64,000 nt of DNA from a virus. Positions 1 through 7,093 of this stretch are shown here, piece by piece. The DNA is taken from IMG/VR virus record IMGVR_UViG_3300032291_001823, positions 1 through 64,000 of that record; one strand, 5' to 3'. Below the pieces are notes generated by a model that did no database searches, was not told where the DNA came from, and saw only the letters and a list, made by a program, of their open reading frames with translations. Position 1 is the first letter of the stretch. The number at the start of each line of letters is the position of its first letter. The translations under genes and the position numbers were made by a program.

Positions 1-93
1 TGCAATGTGACAGCATTGTTTTACGGTCTTCACGTATAGCGGTATACCGTAGTACTTCAGATATAGTTCCCGTGCTTTGTCAGAAGGTATCAT
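1..93 (-). CDS. Partial small protein, cut by window start
   Basis: The reading frame begins with ATG at 93 and runs off the left edge; 31 residues are visible, starting MIPSDKARELYLKYYGIP. The start overlaps the stop of the upstream gene in an ATGA arrangement, which supports translation. The visible part resembles the start of small helical proteins common in Bacteroidota phages (K/E-rich first helix, then a K-Q-C-C stretch). Function unknown. Confidence 0.6.
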   Translation of the reverse strand, partial: MIPSDKARELYLKYYGIPLYVKTVKQCCHIA

Positions 94-422
94 GCGTCTA
101 GTTTTTTTAGTTCTTCATCTAACCTTTCGAGGAACGATTCCTCGCCATCATCTGATGACAGCAGCCAGTCTACCCTGTGTGCATAAATCTGTGCCTTCCT
201 AAGATAGTATACAGCTCTTTTAAACTCTTCTATCACCTCATCAGAATACTTGTAGTGGTATAGCTCTTCTGGGTACTTTTCATACCATTCAGCATCTCTC
301 CAACGCTCTTCTTTAAGCTCTTCTCTTGTCTTAGGCTTACCGCTGTTGCGTATCTCTTGCTCTATCTCATCTGCTATGTAGCCTATCTTGTACTGATCAT
401 AGGAAAATTTCCCACCACTCAT
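90..422 (-). CDS. Hypothetical charged helical protein
   Basis: This 110-residue protein is rich in Glu, Lys, Arg, Tyr and Trp and looks largely helical, with no signal peptide or membrane segment. I do not recognise a family. It is coupled by ATGA overlaps to the genes on both sides (start at 422, stop at 90), so it belongs to a translationally linked minus-strand cluster running from 2051 down to the window edge. The strongly charged composition fits a soluble early phage protein, possibly one that binds a host protein, but that is a guess. Confidence 0.75.
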   Translation of the reverse strand: MSGGKFSYDQYKIGYIADEIEQEIRNSGKPKTREELKEERWRDAEWYEKYPEELYHYKYSDEVIEEFKRAVYYLRKAQIYAHRVDWLLSSDDGEESFLERLDEELKKLDA

Positions 423-700
423 TTGTTTTCAATTTTAAGTCCACAATATAAATCAAGCCAAGCCATTTGACGTTCAGCTACTTTTGAATAATAGCGATTT
501 TTCTTTTTAATGTGATTGGCACCCCATTCTCTCCATTCCTTGTTTTGAACATCAGTCATGGTGTATTGTGTAAACCATTCATCTGTTCTGCCTTCTACAT
601 CTTCAAACTTAACGTCATGACCTGCTATTTCAAACATCTTGTCAATGAGTTCTTTTAGCAGTTGTTTTTCCTTGTTTACTTTTTGTTCTGCTCGTGTCAT
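419..700 (-). CDS. Hypothetical small protein
   Basis: This 93-residue protein has a Lys/Glu-rich N-terminal helix followed by a basic Trp-containing stretch (WREWGANHIKKKNRYYSK) that could contact nucleic acid. No family was recognised. Its ATG overlaps the stop of the phosphoesterase gene by one base (TAATG), and its stop overlaps the next start (ATGA), so it is translated as part of the same cluster. Confidence 0.75.
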   Translation of the reverse strand: MTRAEQKVNKEKQLLKELIDKMFEIAGHDVKFEDVEGRTDEWFTQYTMTDVQNKEWREWGANHIKKKNRYYSKVAERQMAWLDLYCGLKIENK

Positions 701-1437
701 TATCTTACTGAGTTTACTTTGAGTTTATTATCCTGACAAACTAAATATTGACCTGTAGTTTCCATTGTATCAATGAAATAATATTTACCACCAGTGAATT
801 GTTTAGACAGTTCTATGCTTAACCTTTTCATCTGTGTATGTCCTACAATTTGTATGTAGTTGTTCTTTAATCCTTTAGAATGCTTCTTGTTTGCACTCAT
901 TAGTGACCTGGGTCTAATCCAAATTGGTGTTTGTGTTGTGTTATCACCTGTAGGTTCAAATCCATTAAAGTCAAATGCTCTTGGTTTGTGTTTAAATAAT
1001 TCGTTCAAATCTTCAACAATTGTTTCTTTTGACCAACCATTCTCACCAAACGCCTCATCCATAAACACAGGACTTACACCTGCGTGTGTAAATAGATATT
1101 TATCAAAACTATACGCCATTTGTAGATGATGTCTATTCTCATCTATCACTTGTTTTATATTTGGAGCTATGCCAGATTGGTAACCACTGGTTCCTGTATA
1201 TCCCACTTCTGGGAAGTAGTGATGATCATGATTACCTATGAGCATCACCACTTCCACTTGTGGATTGTCTTCCTTATACTTGATGATTTCTTTGAAATTA
1301 TGAATTTGTTCTAGCCCAGAGATTTCAAATGAGTCAAAATAGTCTCCAACCATCACGATTTTATCAGGTTTTTCTAGATGTACAATTAATTTCCAAACAC
1401 TACTACCATGCAAATCTCCAATAATTACAGTTTTCAT
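700..1437 (-). CDS. Calcineurin-like metallophosphoesterase
   Basis: The full motif set of the calcineurin-like phosphoesterase fold is visible in this 245-residue protein: GDLHG at residues 7-11, GDYFD near 31-35, GNHD at 68-71, a THAGVS block and a late VGHTQ block. These residues bind two metal ions that activate water to cleave phosphomono- or phosphodiesters. Such enzymes in phages act on nucleotides, nucleic acid ends or phosphoproteins; the substrate cannot be told from sequence. The arrangement resembles small PPP-type or Ap4A-hydrolase-type members more than nucleases of the Mre11 type. It is soluble and sits between a homing endonuclease gene (ATGA overlap) and a small unknown gene (1-base overlap). 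A second, different phosphoesterase lies at 25851-27071. Confidence 0.9.
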   Translation of the reverse strand: MKTVIIGDLHGSSVWKLIVHLEKPDKIVMVGDYFDSFEISGLEQIHNFKEIIKYKEDNPQVEVVMLIGNHDHHYFPEVGYTGTSGYQSGIAPNIKQVIDENRHHLQMAYSFDKYLFTHAGVSPVFMDEAFGENGWSKETIVEDLNELFKHKPRAFDFNGFEPTGDNTTQTPIWIRPRSLMSANKKHSKGLKNNYIQIVGHTQMKRLSIELSKQFTGGKYYFIDTMETTGQYLVCQDNKLKVNSVR

Positions 1438-2051
1438 TTTCTTTTATATTTTTGTATTTTTAATGAATAGTTTTCAGAATAATATTTCCATTGAAAACCT
1501 TTTGCCATCTTTCTTCTATTTTTTAAACAACCTGAAATAAGATTTTTATTTATATTTAACTCTTTAGATGCATTTATTATTCCTTTCCATTCTTTAATAA
1601 AGTTTCCTTCTAAATCGTACTGAAGAATACGTTTCCAATTTCCTTCGGCTTGTTTAGGTTCCCATATTTTTCCTTTTAAAAATTGTCCACTGTTAGGTTT
1701 TTTAGATGAGTTTTTAATTTTTTCTATTGTTTCCTTTGAATGTTTATATCCTTTTGGTAAACCTTCACCTCCTTCTAAAAGATTAGTTAATTTATTTCCT
1801 TGATTTTTATAAAAGGAAATCCAATATTTTTCTCTTTCTTGCCAATTTTCTTCTGTACATATCTCAATAATACTTATGCAAGGTTTTAATCCTAATTTGT
1901 TAAGTGATAATATCCAATTAGTTTTATAAGTTTTATGTTTATCTTTATAATGTCCAGACAATCTTTTATAAAGTTCATTTTTAGTTTTTCCAATATATCT
2001 GATTTCGCCTGTTATAGGGTCAGATAATGCATATATTATAGGAGTTTTCAT
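1434..2051 (-). CDS. GIY-YIG homing endonuclease with NUMOD-type tail
   Basis: The N-terminal GIY-YIG nuclease domain is clear in this 205-residue protein: IIYAL at the start, RYIGKT about 13 residues later, then a catalytic-type Arg in LYKRLSGHY. The middle (GYKHSKETIEKIKNSSK) is the NUMOD3-type DNA-binding repeat, and the end (ILQYDLEGNFIKEWKGI, then NINKNLISGCLKNRRKMAKG) matches a NUMOD1/helix-turn-helix unit. The family makes site-specific nicks or double-strand breaks that drive copying of its own gene. An in-frame TTG at 2057 would add two residues; ATG at 2051 is preferred. The stop overlaps the phosphoesterase start (ATGA), so the mobile gene is embedded in an operon rather than in an intron. 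AT content is higher than in the neighbours, consistent with separate origin. Confidence 0.9.
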   Translation of the reverse strand: MKTPIIYALSDPITGEIRYIGKTKNELYKRLSGHYKDKHKTYKTNWILSLNKLGLKPCISIIEICTEENWQEREKYWISFYKNQGNKLTNLLEGGEGLPKGYKHSKETIEKIKNSSKKPNSGQFLKGKIWEPKQAEGNWKRILQYDLEGNFIKEWKGIINASKELNINKNLISGCLKNRRKMAKGFQWKYYSENYSLKIQKYKRK

Positions 2052-2121
2052 GCTCAAATATACAAAAGAACTCCTATAAATATTACTTTATTGTATTATT
2101 AAATCGTTAAGTGTTTTCATG

Positions 2122-2274
2122 TTAATTTACAATTTTCACAAAGTTATGAATATAATCATCTTTAAACGTGTTGCACCTCTGACATTTACAATTCATTCTT
2201 AATCCATAGGAATAAATCATAAACCATTTGTGACCGAATAGCTTGCATCTGAAGGAATTAATAAACTTTTTCAT
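2122..2274 (-). CDS. Small zinc-ribbon-like protein (DUF1660-like)
   Basis: This 50-residue protein starts MKKFINSFRCKLFGHKW and continues with a CKCQRC cysteine cluster. The CKLFGHKW...CxxC layout matches the small phage proteins grouped as DUF1660, whose function is unknown but which probably bind one zinc ion through the Cys/His set. The start at 2274 lies inside the last codons of the upstream DnaA-like gene (17-base overlap), suggesting coupling. No membrane segment. Confidence 0.65.
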   Translation of the reverse strand: MKKFINSFRCKLFGHKWFMIYSYGLRMNCKCQRCNTFKDDYIHNFVKIVN

Positions 2275-2671
2275 TTGACTGGTGGGTTTTGGTTATTTTT
2301 TTCTCATCTATTCCAAGAACACCTAGTATTTTCATAATCTTCTGCCTAAATGTGTAATTGAATTCAAAAAGGTCGTCAAACGTCTCTCTTGAATAAATCA
2401 CTACAGAATGATCATAATTAACTATTTCAGAAGCTACCTCTGTGTTTGACCTGTTTAAGATCTCGACGCACAATTTACAATATATTTTCTTAGGTTCTAC
2501 ATACTTTCTTTTTCTTGATTTTGTCAGAAGGAAGTTTTCAGAATCTTGATATTGTGTAAGGATTGCATCAATGACATCTTTTGAGGTGAGCATTCTATCA
2601 TTTTTTACATACTCCTTAGGAAGTAAATAATGTTTTAGTAGAGGGTAGATGTATGGTGATATTTTTTTCAT
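2258..2671 (-). CDS. DnaA domain IV-like DNA-binding protein
   Basis: The C-terminal half of this 137-residue protein resembles DnaA domain IV: a basic lead-in (RKRKYVEPKKIYCKLCVEIL), then a DHSVVIYSRETFDDLF stretch that lines up with the DHTTV signature helix used by DnaA to read DnaA boxes. The AAA+ domain of true DnaA is absent, so it cannot be an ATP-driven initiator by itself. Stand-alone proteins of this kind occur in Bacteroidota phages near replication genes; a role in recognising the phage or host origin is plausible. The resemblance is by eye, from a few conserved positions. Upstream neighbours on the transcript are a tiny membrane protein and a ParB-like gene. Confidence 0.6.
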   Translation of the reverse strand: MKKISPYIYPLLKHYLLPKEYVKNDRMLTSKDVIDAILTQYQDSENFLLTKSRKRKYVEPKKIYCKLCVEILNRSNTEVASEIVNYDHSVVIYSRETFDDLFEFNYTFRQKIMKILGVLGIDEKKITKTHQSNEKVY

Positions 2672-2674
2672 TTG

Positions 2675-2785
2675 CTATTTTTTATAGAATCTCCCTGTTT
2701 GTTCGTCATACAAAGGAGCTGTGTAGAAGCTCCAAGCTAGAAAAATAAAAGACAAGAGCATTAAAATAATAAGGATTTTCAACAT
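2675..2785 (-). CDS. Tiny single-pass membrane protein
   Basis: This 36-residue frame starts at ATG 2785 and has one hydrophobic helix (LIILMLLSFIFLAW) followed by a short polar tail. It fills the gap between two genes and is preceded by the TTTAAAATCAA-type motif found in front of many genes of this block. Function unknown; small membrane proteins of this sort often act on the host envelope or exclude other phages. Confidence 0.55.
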   Translation of the reverse strand: MLKILIILMLLSFIFLAWSFYTAPLYDEQTGRFYKK

Positions 2786-2810
2786 AATTGATTGATTTTA
2801 AATTGATTAT

Positions 2811-2842
2811 AAAAATGCGTAGAGGATTTCTCCCCTACGCAT
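2811..2842 (-). terminator. Rho-independent terminator
   Basis: An 8-bp perfect stem (ATGCGTAG with CTACGCAT, 2815-2822 and 2835-2842) with a loop that can pair further is followed on the minus strand by TTTTT (A-run at 2811-2815). It lies directly after the stop of the 72-residue gene at 2850. Confidence 0.75.
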
Positions 2843-2849
2843 ATTTGCA

Positions 2850-3068
2850 CTAAAAGGAATGATGCAGTCTAATGACCATCTTTCTATTTCCATTAGATGG
2901 AATATAGGAGAATCTTTTCCTTTTTACCACTAGCACTCCCTTTCTTGCCTTGTTGGCAGAAATGATAGAATCTATTAACTTACTGGCTAGGAAGTAGTCT
3001 GACATATCCTTGGTGTAGGATAATGGTTGCAAACTTACTTTTTTTGATGAATAGACTAGTGTAGGCAT
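2850..3068 (-). CDS. Hypothetical small basic protein
   Basis: This 72-residue protein is rich in Ser, Lys and Arg (for example VLVVKRKRFSYIPSNGNRK) and has no membrane segment or known motif. It ends just before a strong terminator, so it is the last gene of a transcript that includes the ParB-like gene. Its start at 3068 is preceded by a CCAAAATCC stretch related to the block-wide upstream motif. Function unknown. Confidence 0.65.
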   Translation of the reverse strand: MPTLVYSSKKVSLQPLSYTKDMSDYFLASKLIDSIISANKARKGVLVVKRKRFSYIPSNGNRKMVIRLHHSF

Positions 3069-3086
3069 ATTTATGGATTTTGGTTA

Positions 3087-3239
3087 CTATTGATTAGCTT
3101 GAACCTTATAGTAGTTAGAAATGTGTATTAGTCTTTCAACTAATTGTTCATCACTTTCTTTTGCTATAACTACAAGATCCTCATATTGAAGCTCATCACC
3201 AGAAAGCTCCAATATTGTGTCAATTAGATGTTCTCTCAT
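3087..3239 (-). CDS. Small acidic hypothetical protein
   Basis: This 50-residue frame (MREHLIDTILELSGDELQYE...) is acidic and probably all-helical, with repeated Leu/Ile spacing that suggests a two-helix hairpin. It sits tightly between the ParB-like gene (2-base gap) and the next gene, and keeps an intact frame with an ATG start and TAG stop. No family recognised. Confidence 0.55.
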   Translation of the reverse strand: MREHLIDTILELSGDELQYEDLVVIAKESDEQLVERLIHISNYYKVQANQ

Positions 3240-3240
3240 A

Positions 3241-4029
3241 TTATTTCATTGTTTTGAACTTCTCTACCAACCTTCCTTTTGCATTAATAGCAAGACTTAT
3301 ACAGTCTTTATTTCTTCTTAGCTTCTCAATAAAGGTTTTATGATTATAGTCTGTTCCTTCTTCTTTTACATACTTTATATACTCACTGCAGAAATACCTA
3401 TTCTCATAACGGCTCATTTTCATAACAACATTGAGAGCATCTTTAAGATATTCCATAAGAACGATTGCTCTTTGTTTGTTCTTTATAACAAAGTTGCCTG
3501 TTTTGATGAGTTTAGTTACATGTGCACCACTAGCAACTGTATTACCTGAGAAAACTGCTCCAATTATGCTAGCTTCTACATCGCTATATTTTCCAATATA
3601 ACTATTGAGCTCTTTGTAGTCATCTTTAAGATAAGACCAAGCGTCAATGTAATTGGTAAGAATCCAACTCTTAGAAGAATTGTTCAACATAGCAATAGTT
3701 TCTATTAATTCCTGTTGAGTTGCTATTTTAATAGTGATATAAGGAATATCAAAACCAAGTCTTTCAAGAGCTCTAAACATGTGCTGCCCATCAGCAACAT
3801 AAAGTTCAGGTTTACCAGTAAAGAATGCAACTTCTACTACAATTGCAGGTCTAACAACACTCAATTTCTTAACAGACTCATTAATAACATCAACATGCTT
3901 TGTATTCACACTTCTATTCATTAACCCTGGAAGAAAATGAATTTTTTTCTTTGATTTAGAACTGTACCATTTAAGATTGTTAAGAGCAAGTTTGTAAGAT
4001 TGATCTAAACGAAAATTGATTTTTTTCAT
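3241..4029 (-). CDS. ParB/sulfiredoxin-fold protein
   Basis: The ParB-like N-terminal fold is marked in this 262-residue protein by LYVADGQHMFRALERLG around residues 77-92, which corresponds to the DGxHR box (here DGQH, with Arg three residues later) used by ParB-type proteins to bind nucleotide. An Ile/Val-rich strand and a region following VRPAIVVEV complete the small domain; the C-terminal two thirds are helical and unassigned. Family members include CTP-dependent clamps, nucleases and kinases. In phages such proteins are usually not partitioning factors but act on DNA or nucleotides. There is no ParA gene nearby, so classical partition is unlikely. It is followed at a 2-base gap by a small acidic gene. 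Confidence 0.75.
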   Translation of the reverse strand: MKKINFRLDQSYKLALNNLKWYSSKSKKKIHFLPGLMNRSVNTKHVDVINESVKKLSVVRPAIVVEVAFFTGKPELYVADGQHMFRALERLGFDIPYITIKIATQQELIETIAMLNNSSKSWILTNYIDAWSYLKDDYKELNSYIGKYSDVEASIIGAVFSGNTVASGAHVTKLIKTGNFVIKNKQRAIVLMEYLKDALNVVMKMSRYENRYFCSEYIKYVKEEGTDYNHKTFIEKLRRNKDCISLAINAKGRLVEKFKTMK

Positions 4030-4046
4030 AATAATTGATTTCTAGT

Positions 4047-4880
4047 TTAAAAATTGGTTTCTAACTCTTTTTTTGCTTTCCTTGTATATCCTTCTTTTTT
4101 AAAGTCTTTAATCCAAATAAGTTTACGTCCCACTCTACCTTCTCCATGAGCTTGTAGTCTAAAATGACCTCTCACTTTAAAAGCTTCTGACTTAATAAAC
4201 TCTGTAAACCAAGTTGAGTCCATGATTTCTATTTGATGGTCGTTATCATTATGATATCTACATTTAAACAGTTCGACTTTTATTTTTGGCTGCAAAACTT
4301 TTACTTTTACATCTGCATATTTTCTGAAAAGTTCAAATGCTATTACAATTGTGTAATAAAATTCACAGACTTTTGAACTTAAACTGGCATCATCAACAGA
4401 AACATTATTAATAGAAGTGGTAATAGCCTCCATTCTAGATTTTTGTAAAGGATTTATAAAACTATTAGCTTTAAATCCTGAAACTTGTACAGTGTAAAAT
4501 AGTAATGTTGTGTTTTTATCAAAAGCTGCTATACAAAAGTCATAATCAAGAGCTTCTGGACGTTTTGTAAACCTATAATATATCACCTCGTTCATTAATA
4601 AAACTCCTGTATGAGAATCTTTACAGTCCAAAGATGTCCAGATTTTTTTATCCATTAACTTAGGTACAGCATTCATAAAAGCCTCATCAAATGAATTAGT
4701 CATCTTTCTGATAACTATAGGAGCATCATCTAGATTCATTACATCATTGATTCTTTTCTTTAAAACTGTAATAAGTTCCTCTTTTTTAGGAACATTTGCA
4801 AGAATTATATCAGCATATTCAGGAATACATCTTTTCTTGATCCAATTAATGACTGGTATTCTATTAATTTTTTGTTTCAT
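4047..4880 (-). CDS. Conserved phage protein, function unknown
   Basis: This 277-residue soluble protein has a long helical N-terminal half and a characteristic end: VRGHFRLQAHGEGRVGRKLIWI, then GYTRKAK. I recall the same HFRLQ...KLIWI...GYxRKA pattern in other Bacteroidota phage proteins of unknown function. The basic end could bind DNA or RNA, but no catalytic motif is visible. It is the first gene after a terminator at 4902-4934 and is preceded by a TTAAAACC motif eight bases or less before ATG 4880, so it probably has its own promoter. Confidence 0.75.
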   Translation of the reverse strand: MKQKINRIPVINWIKKRCIPEYADIILANVPKKEELITVLKKRINDVMNLDDAPIVIRKMTNSFDEAFMNAVPKLMDKKIWTSLDCKDSHTGVLLMNEVIYYRFTKRPEALDYDFCIAAFDKNTTLLFYTVQVSGFKANSFINPLQKSRMEAITTSINNVSVDDASLSSKVCEFYYTIVIAFELFRKYADVKVKVLQPKIKVELFKCRYHNDNDHQIEIMDSTWFTEFIKSEAFKVRGHFRLQAHGEGRVGRKLIWIKDFKKEGYTRKAKKELETNF

Positions 4881-4901
4881 GGTTTTAATGTTTAAATAAA
4901 T

Positions 4902-4934
4902 AAAAAAGCCCCCAACAAATTAATGTTGAGGGCT
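4902..4934 (-). terminator. Rho-independent terminator
   Basis: On the minus strand, a stem of ten pairs with one mismatch (4907-4917 with 4924-4934; AGCCC and AACA arms) is followed by TTTTTT (A-run 4902-4907). It lies about 20 bases after the stop of the 53-residue gene at 4955. Confidence 0.8.
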
Positions 4935-4954
4935 CTATTCACCATATAAAAACC

Positions 4955-5116
4955 CTAACCAAAATGTCTATTGATGTAAGCAGAAGAAACATTGAACTGT
5001 AAACACCACTCATTAAATGATGGTTGTTTTACAACATTCACTGTTCTTGTTCCTGGCTTGAAAGGTTCACCTTTTTTATCAATTGTGAACCCAAGTAGTT
5101 TTTTAATCTTTTTCAT
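4955..5116 (-). CDS. Small hypothetical protein
   Basis: This 53-residue basic protein (MKKIKKLLGFTIDKKGEPFK...) has a C-terminal part, PSFNEWCLQFNVSSAYINRHFG, that looks like a short helix-turn-helix end, so DNA binding is possible. It starts four bases after the stop of the acidic gene at 5120 and ends before a strong terminator, making it the last gene of that transcript. No family recognised. Confidence 0.6.
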   Translation of the reverse strand: MKKIKKLLGFTIDKKGEPFKPGTRTVNVVKQPSFNEWCLQFNVSSAYINRHFG

Positions 5117-5119
5117 TGT

Positions 5120-5629
5120 TTAGTAATTTTCATCATTACGAGATTCATCTATTATCCATCTTTCTTCATCACTTTCAGTGTATTCGTCATCATAATCATC
5201 GTCTTCAACAAATTCTTCCTCTGTAGGATATCTGATTATGATTTTTCCTTCGTAGAGCAAAGGAGAGATGGAATCTTCATCATTTGGGTCTATTTCCAGC
5301 TCTATTTCACTTTCATAATCCTGTATAATGGTGTTGTAATGCTTTACAGTTATATCAAGAATGTAATCAGAACTTTCTCCTTCATCAAACCATGCTATTT
5401 CTTCTGGTCCTGCTAGAATGTATTCCTCATTCAAATTAGGATTGCCGTAATAGATGATGTATGGTTCAACAGGATAGCCATTTTGAAAAACATACTCTTC
5501 TTCATCAAAAGGAACATTATCAAGACTTCTAATGTAAGGAACGTCTCTTATCCAACTTAGAAATAACATGCCTTTCTCTAATCGCATAGGCATATAACTT
5601 TTGAAAACTAATGATGCTTTCTCGTACAT
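5120..5629 (-). CDS. Strongly acidic hypothetical protein
   Basis: This 169-residue protein is very rich in Asp and Glu, most of all at the C-terminus (EEEFVEDDDYDDEYTESDEE). Aromatic and Pro residues in the first hundred residues suggest a folded beta domain followed by a disordered acidic tail. Acidic tails of this type mimic DNA or bind basic proteins, so an anti-host-defence or host-takeover role is possible but unproven. It ends next to the small basic gene at 4955-5116. Confidence 0.7.
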   Translation of the reverse strand: MYEKASLVFKSYMPMRLEKGMLFLSWIRDVPYIRSLDNVPFDEEEYVFQNGYPVEPYIIYYGNPNLNEEYILAGPEEIAWFDEGESSDYILDITVKHYNTIIQDYESEIELEIDPNDEDSISPLLYEGKIIIRYPTEEEFVEDDDYDDEYTESDEERWIIDESRNDENY

Positions 5630-5631
5630 AA

Positions 5632-6198
5632 TTAAAATGAGTTTAATGTTATTGCGTCTAATTCTTCTTTTAGCTTCTCTACTAATTGGTTGTTCTCATA
5701 GCTAATCTCAACAAACTTACCTTTGTTAATCGCTACAGATAGATTGAGATTGTTCTTTTCAAACCAAAACTTATTGTATAGACATTTTTCAAGGGAAATA
5801 GCACTAAGCTCATACCCATCTCCATTCTCATAAGGAGATATGAAAAACTCATAAGAATCATCAGGTTCTCCAAGTTTCTCCTCCATAAGAGATGTGAATT
5901 TGTTATACATAGTTTTTAAAGACAACCAACTGTCTTGCTTTGGCAGTTGTACAACAGCTTTACAGAAAAGCTTTGTAGTTGGTGTGCTAACTAATAACAG
6001 CTTTACAGCATTACCAGCTACAGTTCCTTTCATTTGTACAACATTAGCCTCAGCTTTTACAAACACATAGCCTTTCTGCCTATATTTCATAATGGCACCA
6101 TTAATAGGACCACTAATAGAAACACCATCAAAGCTTTGTGCATTTGTCAAATTAGAATAAATAAACAACATCAAGGCAATAAATAAACATTTTTTCAT
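5632..6198 (-). CDS. Secreted or periplasmic hypothetical protein
   Basis: The 188-residue protein begins MKKCLFIALMLFIYSNLTNAQ, a standard signal peptide with probable cleavage after NAQ. The remaining part is mixed alpha/beta with no recognised motif. The frame stays open upstream to 6261, but that extension lies inside the tRNA-like gene, so ATG 6198 is chosen; it is preceded by an ATTTAAAACC motif. A phage-encoded exported protein could change the host envelope, for instance blocking further adsorption. Function unknown. Confidence 0.75.
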   Translation of the reverse strand: MKKCLFIALMLFIYSNLTNAQSFDGVSISGPINGAIMKYRQKGYVFVKAEANVVQMKGTVAGNAVKLLLVSTPTTKLFCKAVVQLPKQDSWLSLKTMYNKFTSLMEEKLGEPDDSYEFFISPYENGDGYELSAISLEKCLYNKFWFEKNNLNLSVAINKGKFVEISYENNQLVEKLKEELDAITLNSF

Positions 6199-6226
6199 GA
6201 TCTGGTTTTTTGGTTTTAAATATGAG

Positions 6227-6320
6227 CAGTCAGGACAGGATTCGAACCTGTATGATAACACGCCCTATTAATTAACGGTTGTTATCTACGTATAGCGTCT
6301 ACCAATTTCGCCACCTGACT
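6227..6320 (-). tRNA. tRNA-Leu-like gene with abnormal anticodon arm
   Basis: On the minus strand the acceptor stem is perfect (AGTCAGG with CCTGACT), the D arm has the class-II leucine form GGCGAAATTGGTAGACGC, and the T arm is perfect (ACAGG TTCGAAT CCTGT). The 43 bases between D and T arms do not give a normal 5-bp stem with 7-base loop. The best fit is a long hairpin: GATAACA pairs with TGTTATC, then an inner CGTT/GGCG stem closes an ATTAATA-like loop that would place UAA (leucine) as anticodon. CCA is not encoded. It is either a divergent tRNA-Leu(UAA), a decayed tRNA, or a tRNA-like RNA with another role. Confidence 0.65.
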
Positions 6321-6321
6321 A

Positions 6322-6391
6322 TTTGCAACTTCTGGAGAGTTGCCACCCACCTGCAAACTTTTTCAATTTGAATATAGGCACCATTATGCCT
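6322..6391 (-). other. Two hairpins between tRNA-like and folded RNA
   Basis: The first is a perfect GCAACT/AGTTGC stem with a 7-base loop (6325-6343), flanked by TTTGCA and TGCAAA that can pair as well. The second is AGGCA/TGCCT with loop CCATTA (6376-6391). There is no reading frame here. They may be processing signals or parts of a larger RNA. Confidence 0.4.
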
Positions 6392-6392
6392 T

Positions 6393-6467
6393 AGTAGGAA
6401 TTGAGTCATCAAGTTTGCTATGTCTATCCCAACCCAAGTGCGTGGGTTCAAGGGTCAAACTCCTACT
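6393..6467 (-). ncRNA. Folded RNA candidate of tRNA size
   Basis: In these 75 bases four helices nest without conflict: AGTAGGA/TCCTACT closing the element, GTTTG/CAAAC next to it, a CCC + AACCCA helix paired with TGGGTT + GGG, and a small TTGA(TGAC)TCAA hairpin. The size and 7-bp closing stem recall a tRNA, but D-loop GG and the T-loop TTCRA pattern are missing in either direction. It lies between the 198-residue gene and the tRNA-like gene, so it would be carried on the same minus-strand transcript. Could be a degenerate tRNA or an unrelated structured RNA. Confidence 0.4.
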
Positions 6468-6478
6468 TTGTGATTATG

Positions 6479-7075
6479 TCAATACTTCCTAAGCTCATCA
6501 ATTCCAAAATCAAGTTTTGGAGCTTGTGATGCCTCAAGAAGAGATTTTGAGAACATGTCTACATCCTCAAGAGCCAATTCAAGCTCATATTTGAGCTTTT
6601 TAAGGGCTTTTGTAGCATTATCCTTCACTCTTGCAATAGCTTTTTGCTCAAGCTGTTCAAATGGGAGCAATTCTGCACCCCATCTTGCAATAAGATGAAT
6701 ATCAGCTCTCCATTCAGATTCTGCTTTTGTAAAGCCAATAACAAATGGATCTGGACTCTTATCATCATAACAAATATGAATCATAGAATACCAACCATTC
6801 TCTTCAGCTTTCTGAATTTCCTTCAGAACATCCAAAGGAATTGTAGAAGCACTGTATTCCTTGTATTTAACCTGAACAGGACACAAGGTTTTGATAATAC
6901 GTGATGTCTTTGGATCTACATACATATAAGGAGGAGCTTTCTTCTCCTCACTCTTATCTGCATGTTTCAATTGTGCATCCAATCCAAGTTTGGATGCAAT
7001 TTCAAACCATTCTTGAGCGTGTTCTGCTTGCTCTAAGTCTTGGAGTTCTGGTTCGATGAAGATTTCTGTAGCCAT
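6479..7075 (-). CDS. Hypothetical soluble protein
   Basis: This 198-residue protein has an acidic N-terminal segment, a central alpha/beta part (SRIIKTLCPVQVKYKEYSAS...GWYSMIHICYDD) and a C-terminal helical part that may form a coiled coil (KALKKLKYELELALEDVDMF). I do not recognise a family with confidence. Its ATG at 7075 is preceded by TTAAACCAAAAAACC, the block-wide upstream motif, suggesting its own start of transcription, and the folded RNAs lie just after its stop. Confidence 0.75.
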   Translation of the reverse strand: MATEIFIEPELQDLEQAEHAQEWFEIASKLGLDAQLKHADKSEEKKAPPYMYVDPKTSRIIKTLCPVQVKYKEYSASTIPLDVLKEIQKAEENGWYSMIHICYDDKSPDPFVIGFTKAESEWRADIHLIARWGAELLPFEQLEQKAIARVKDNATKALKKLKYELELALEDVDMFSKSLLEASQAPKLDFGIDELRKY

Positions 7076-7093
7076 ATTTGGGGGTTTTTTGGT

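Noticed and set aside
6199-6261. Upstream extension of the signal-peptide protein
   Set aside because: The extra residues are translated from the T arm of the tRNA-like gene, and the signal peptide begins at ATG 6198.
6393-6467. Second tRNA gene
   Set aside because: It has a 7-bp closing stem and tRNA length but no D-loop GG and no T-loop consensus in either direction; kept only as a folded RNA candidate.
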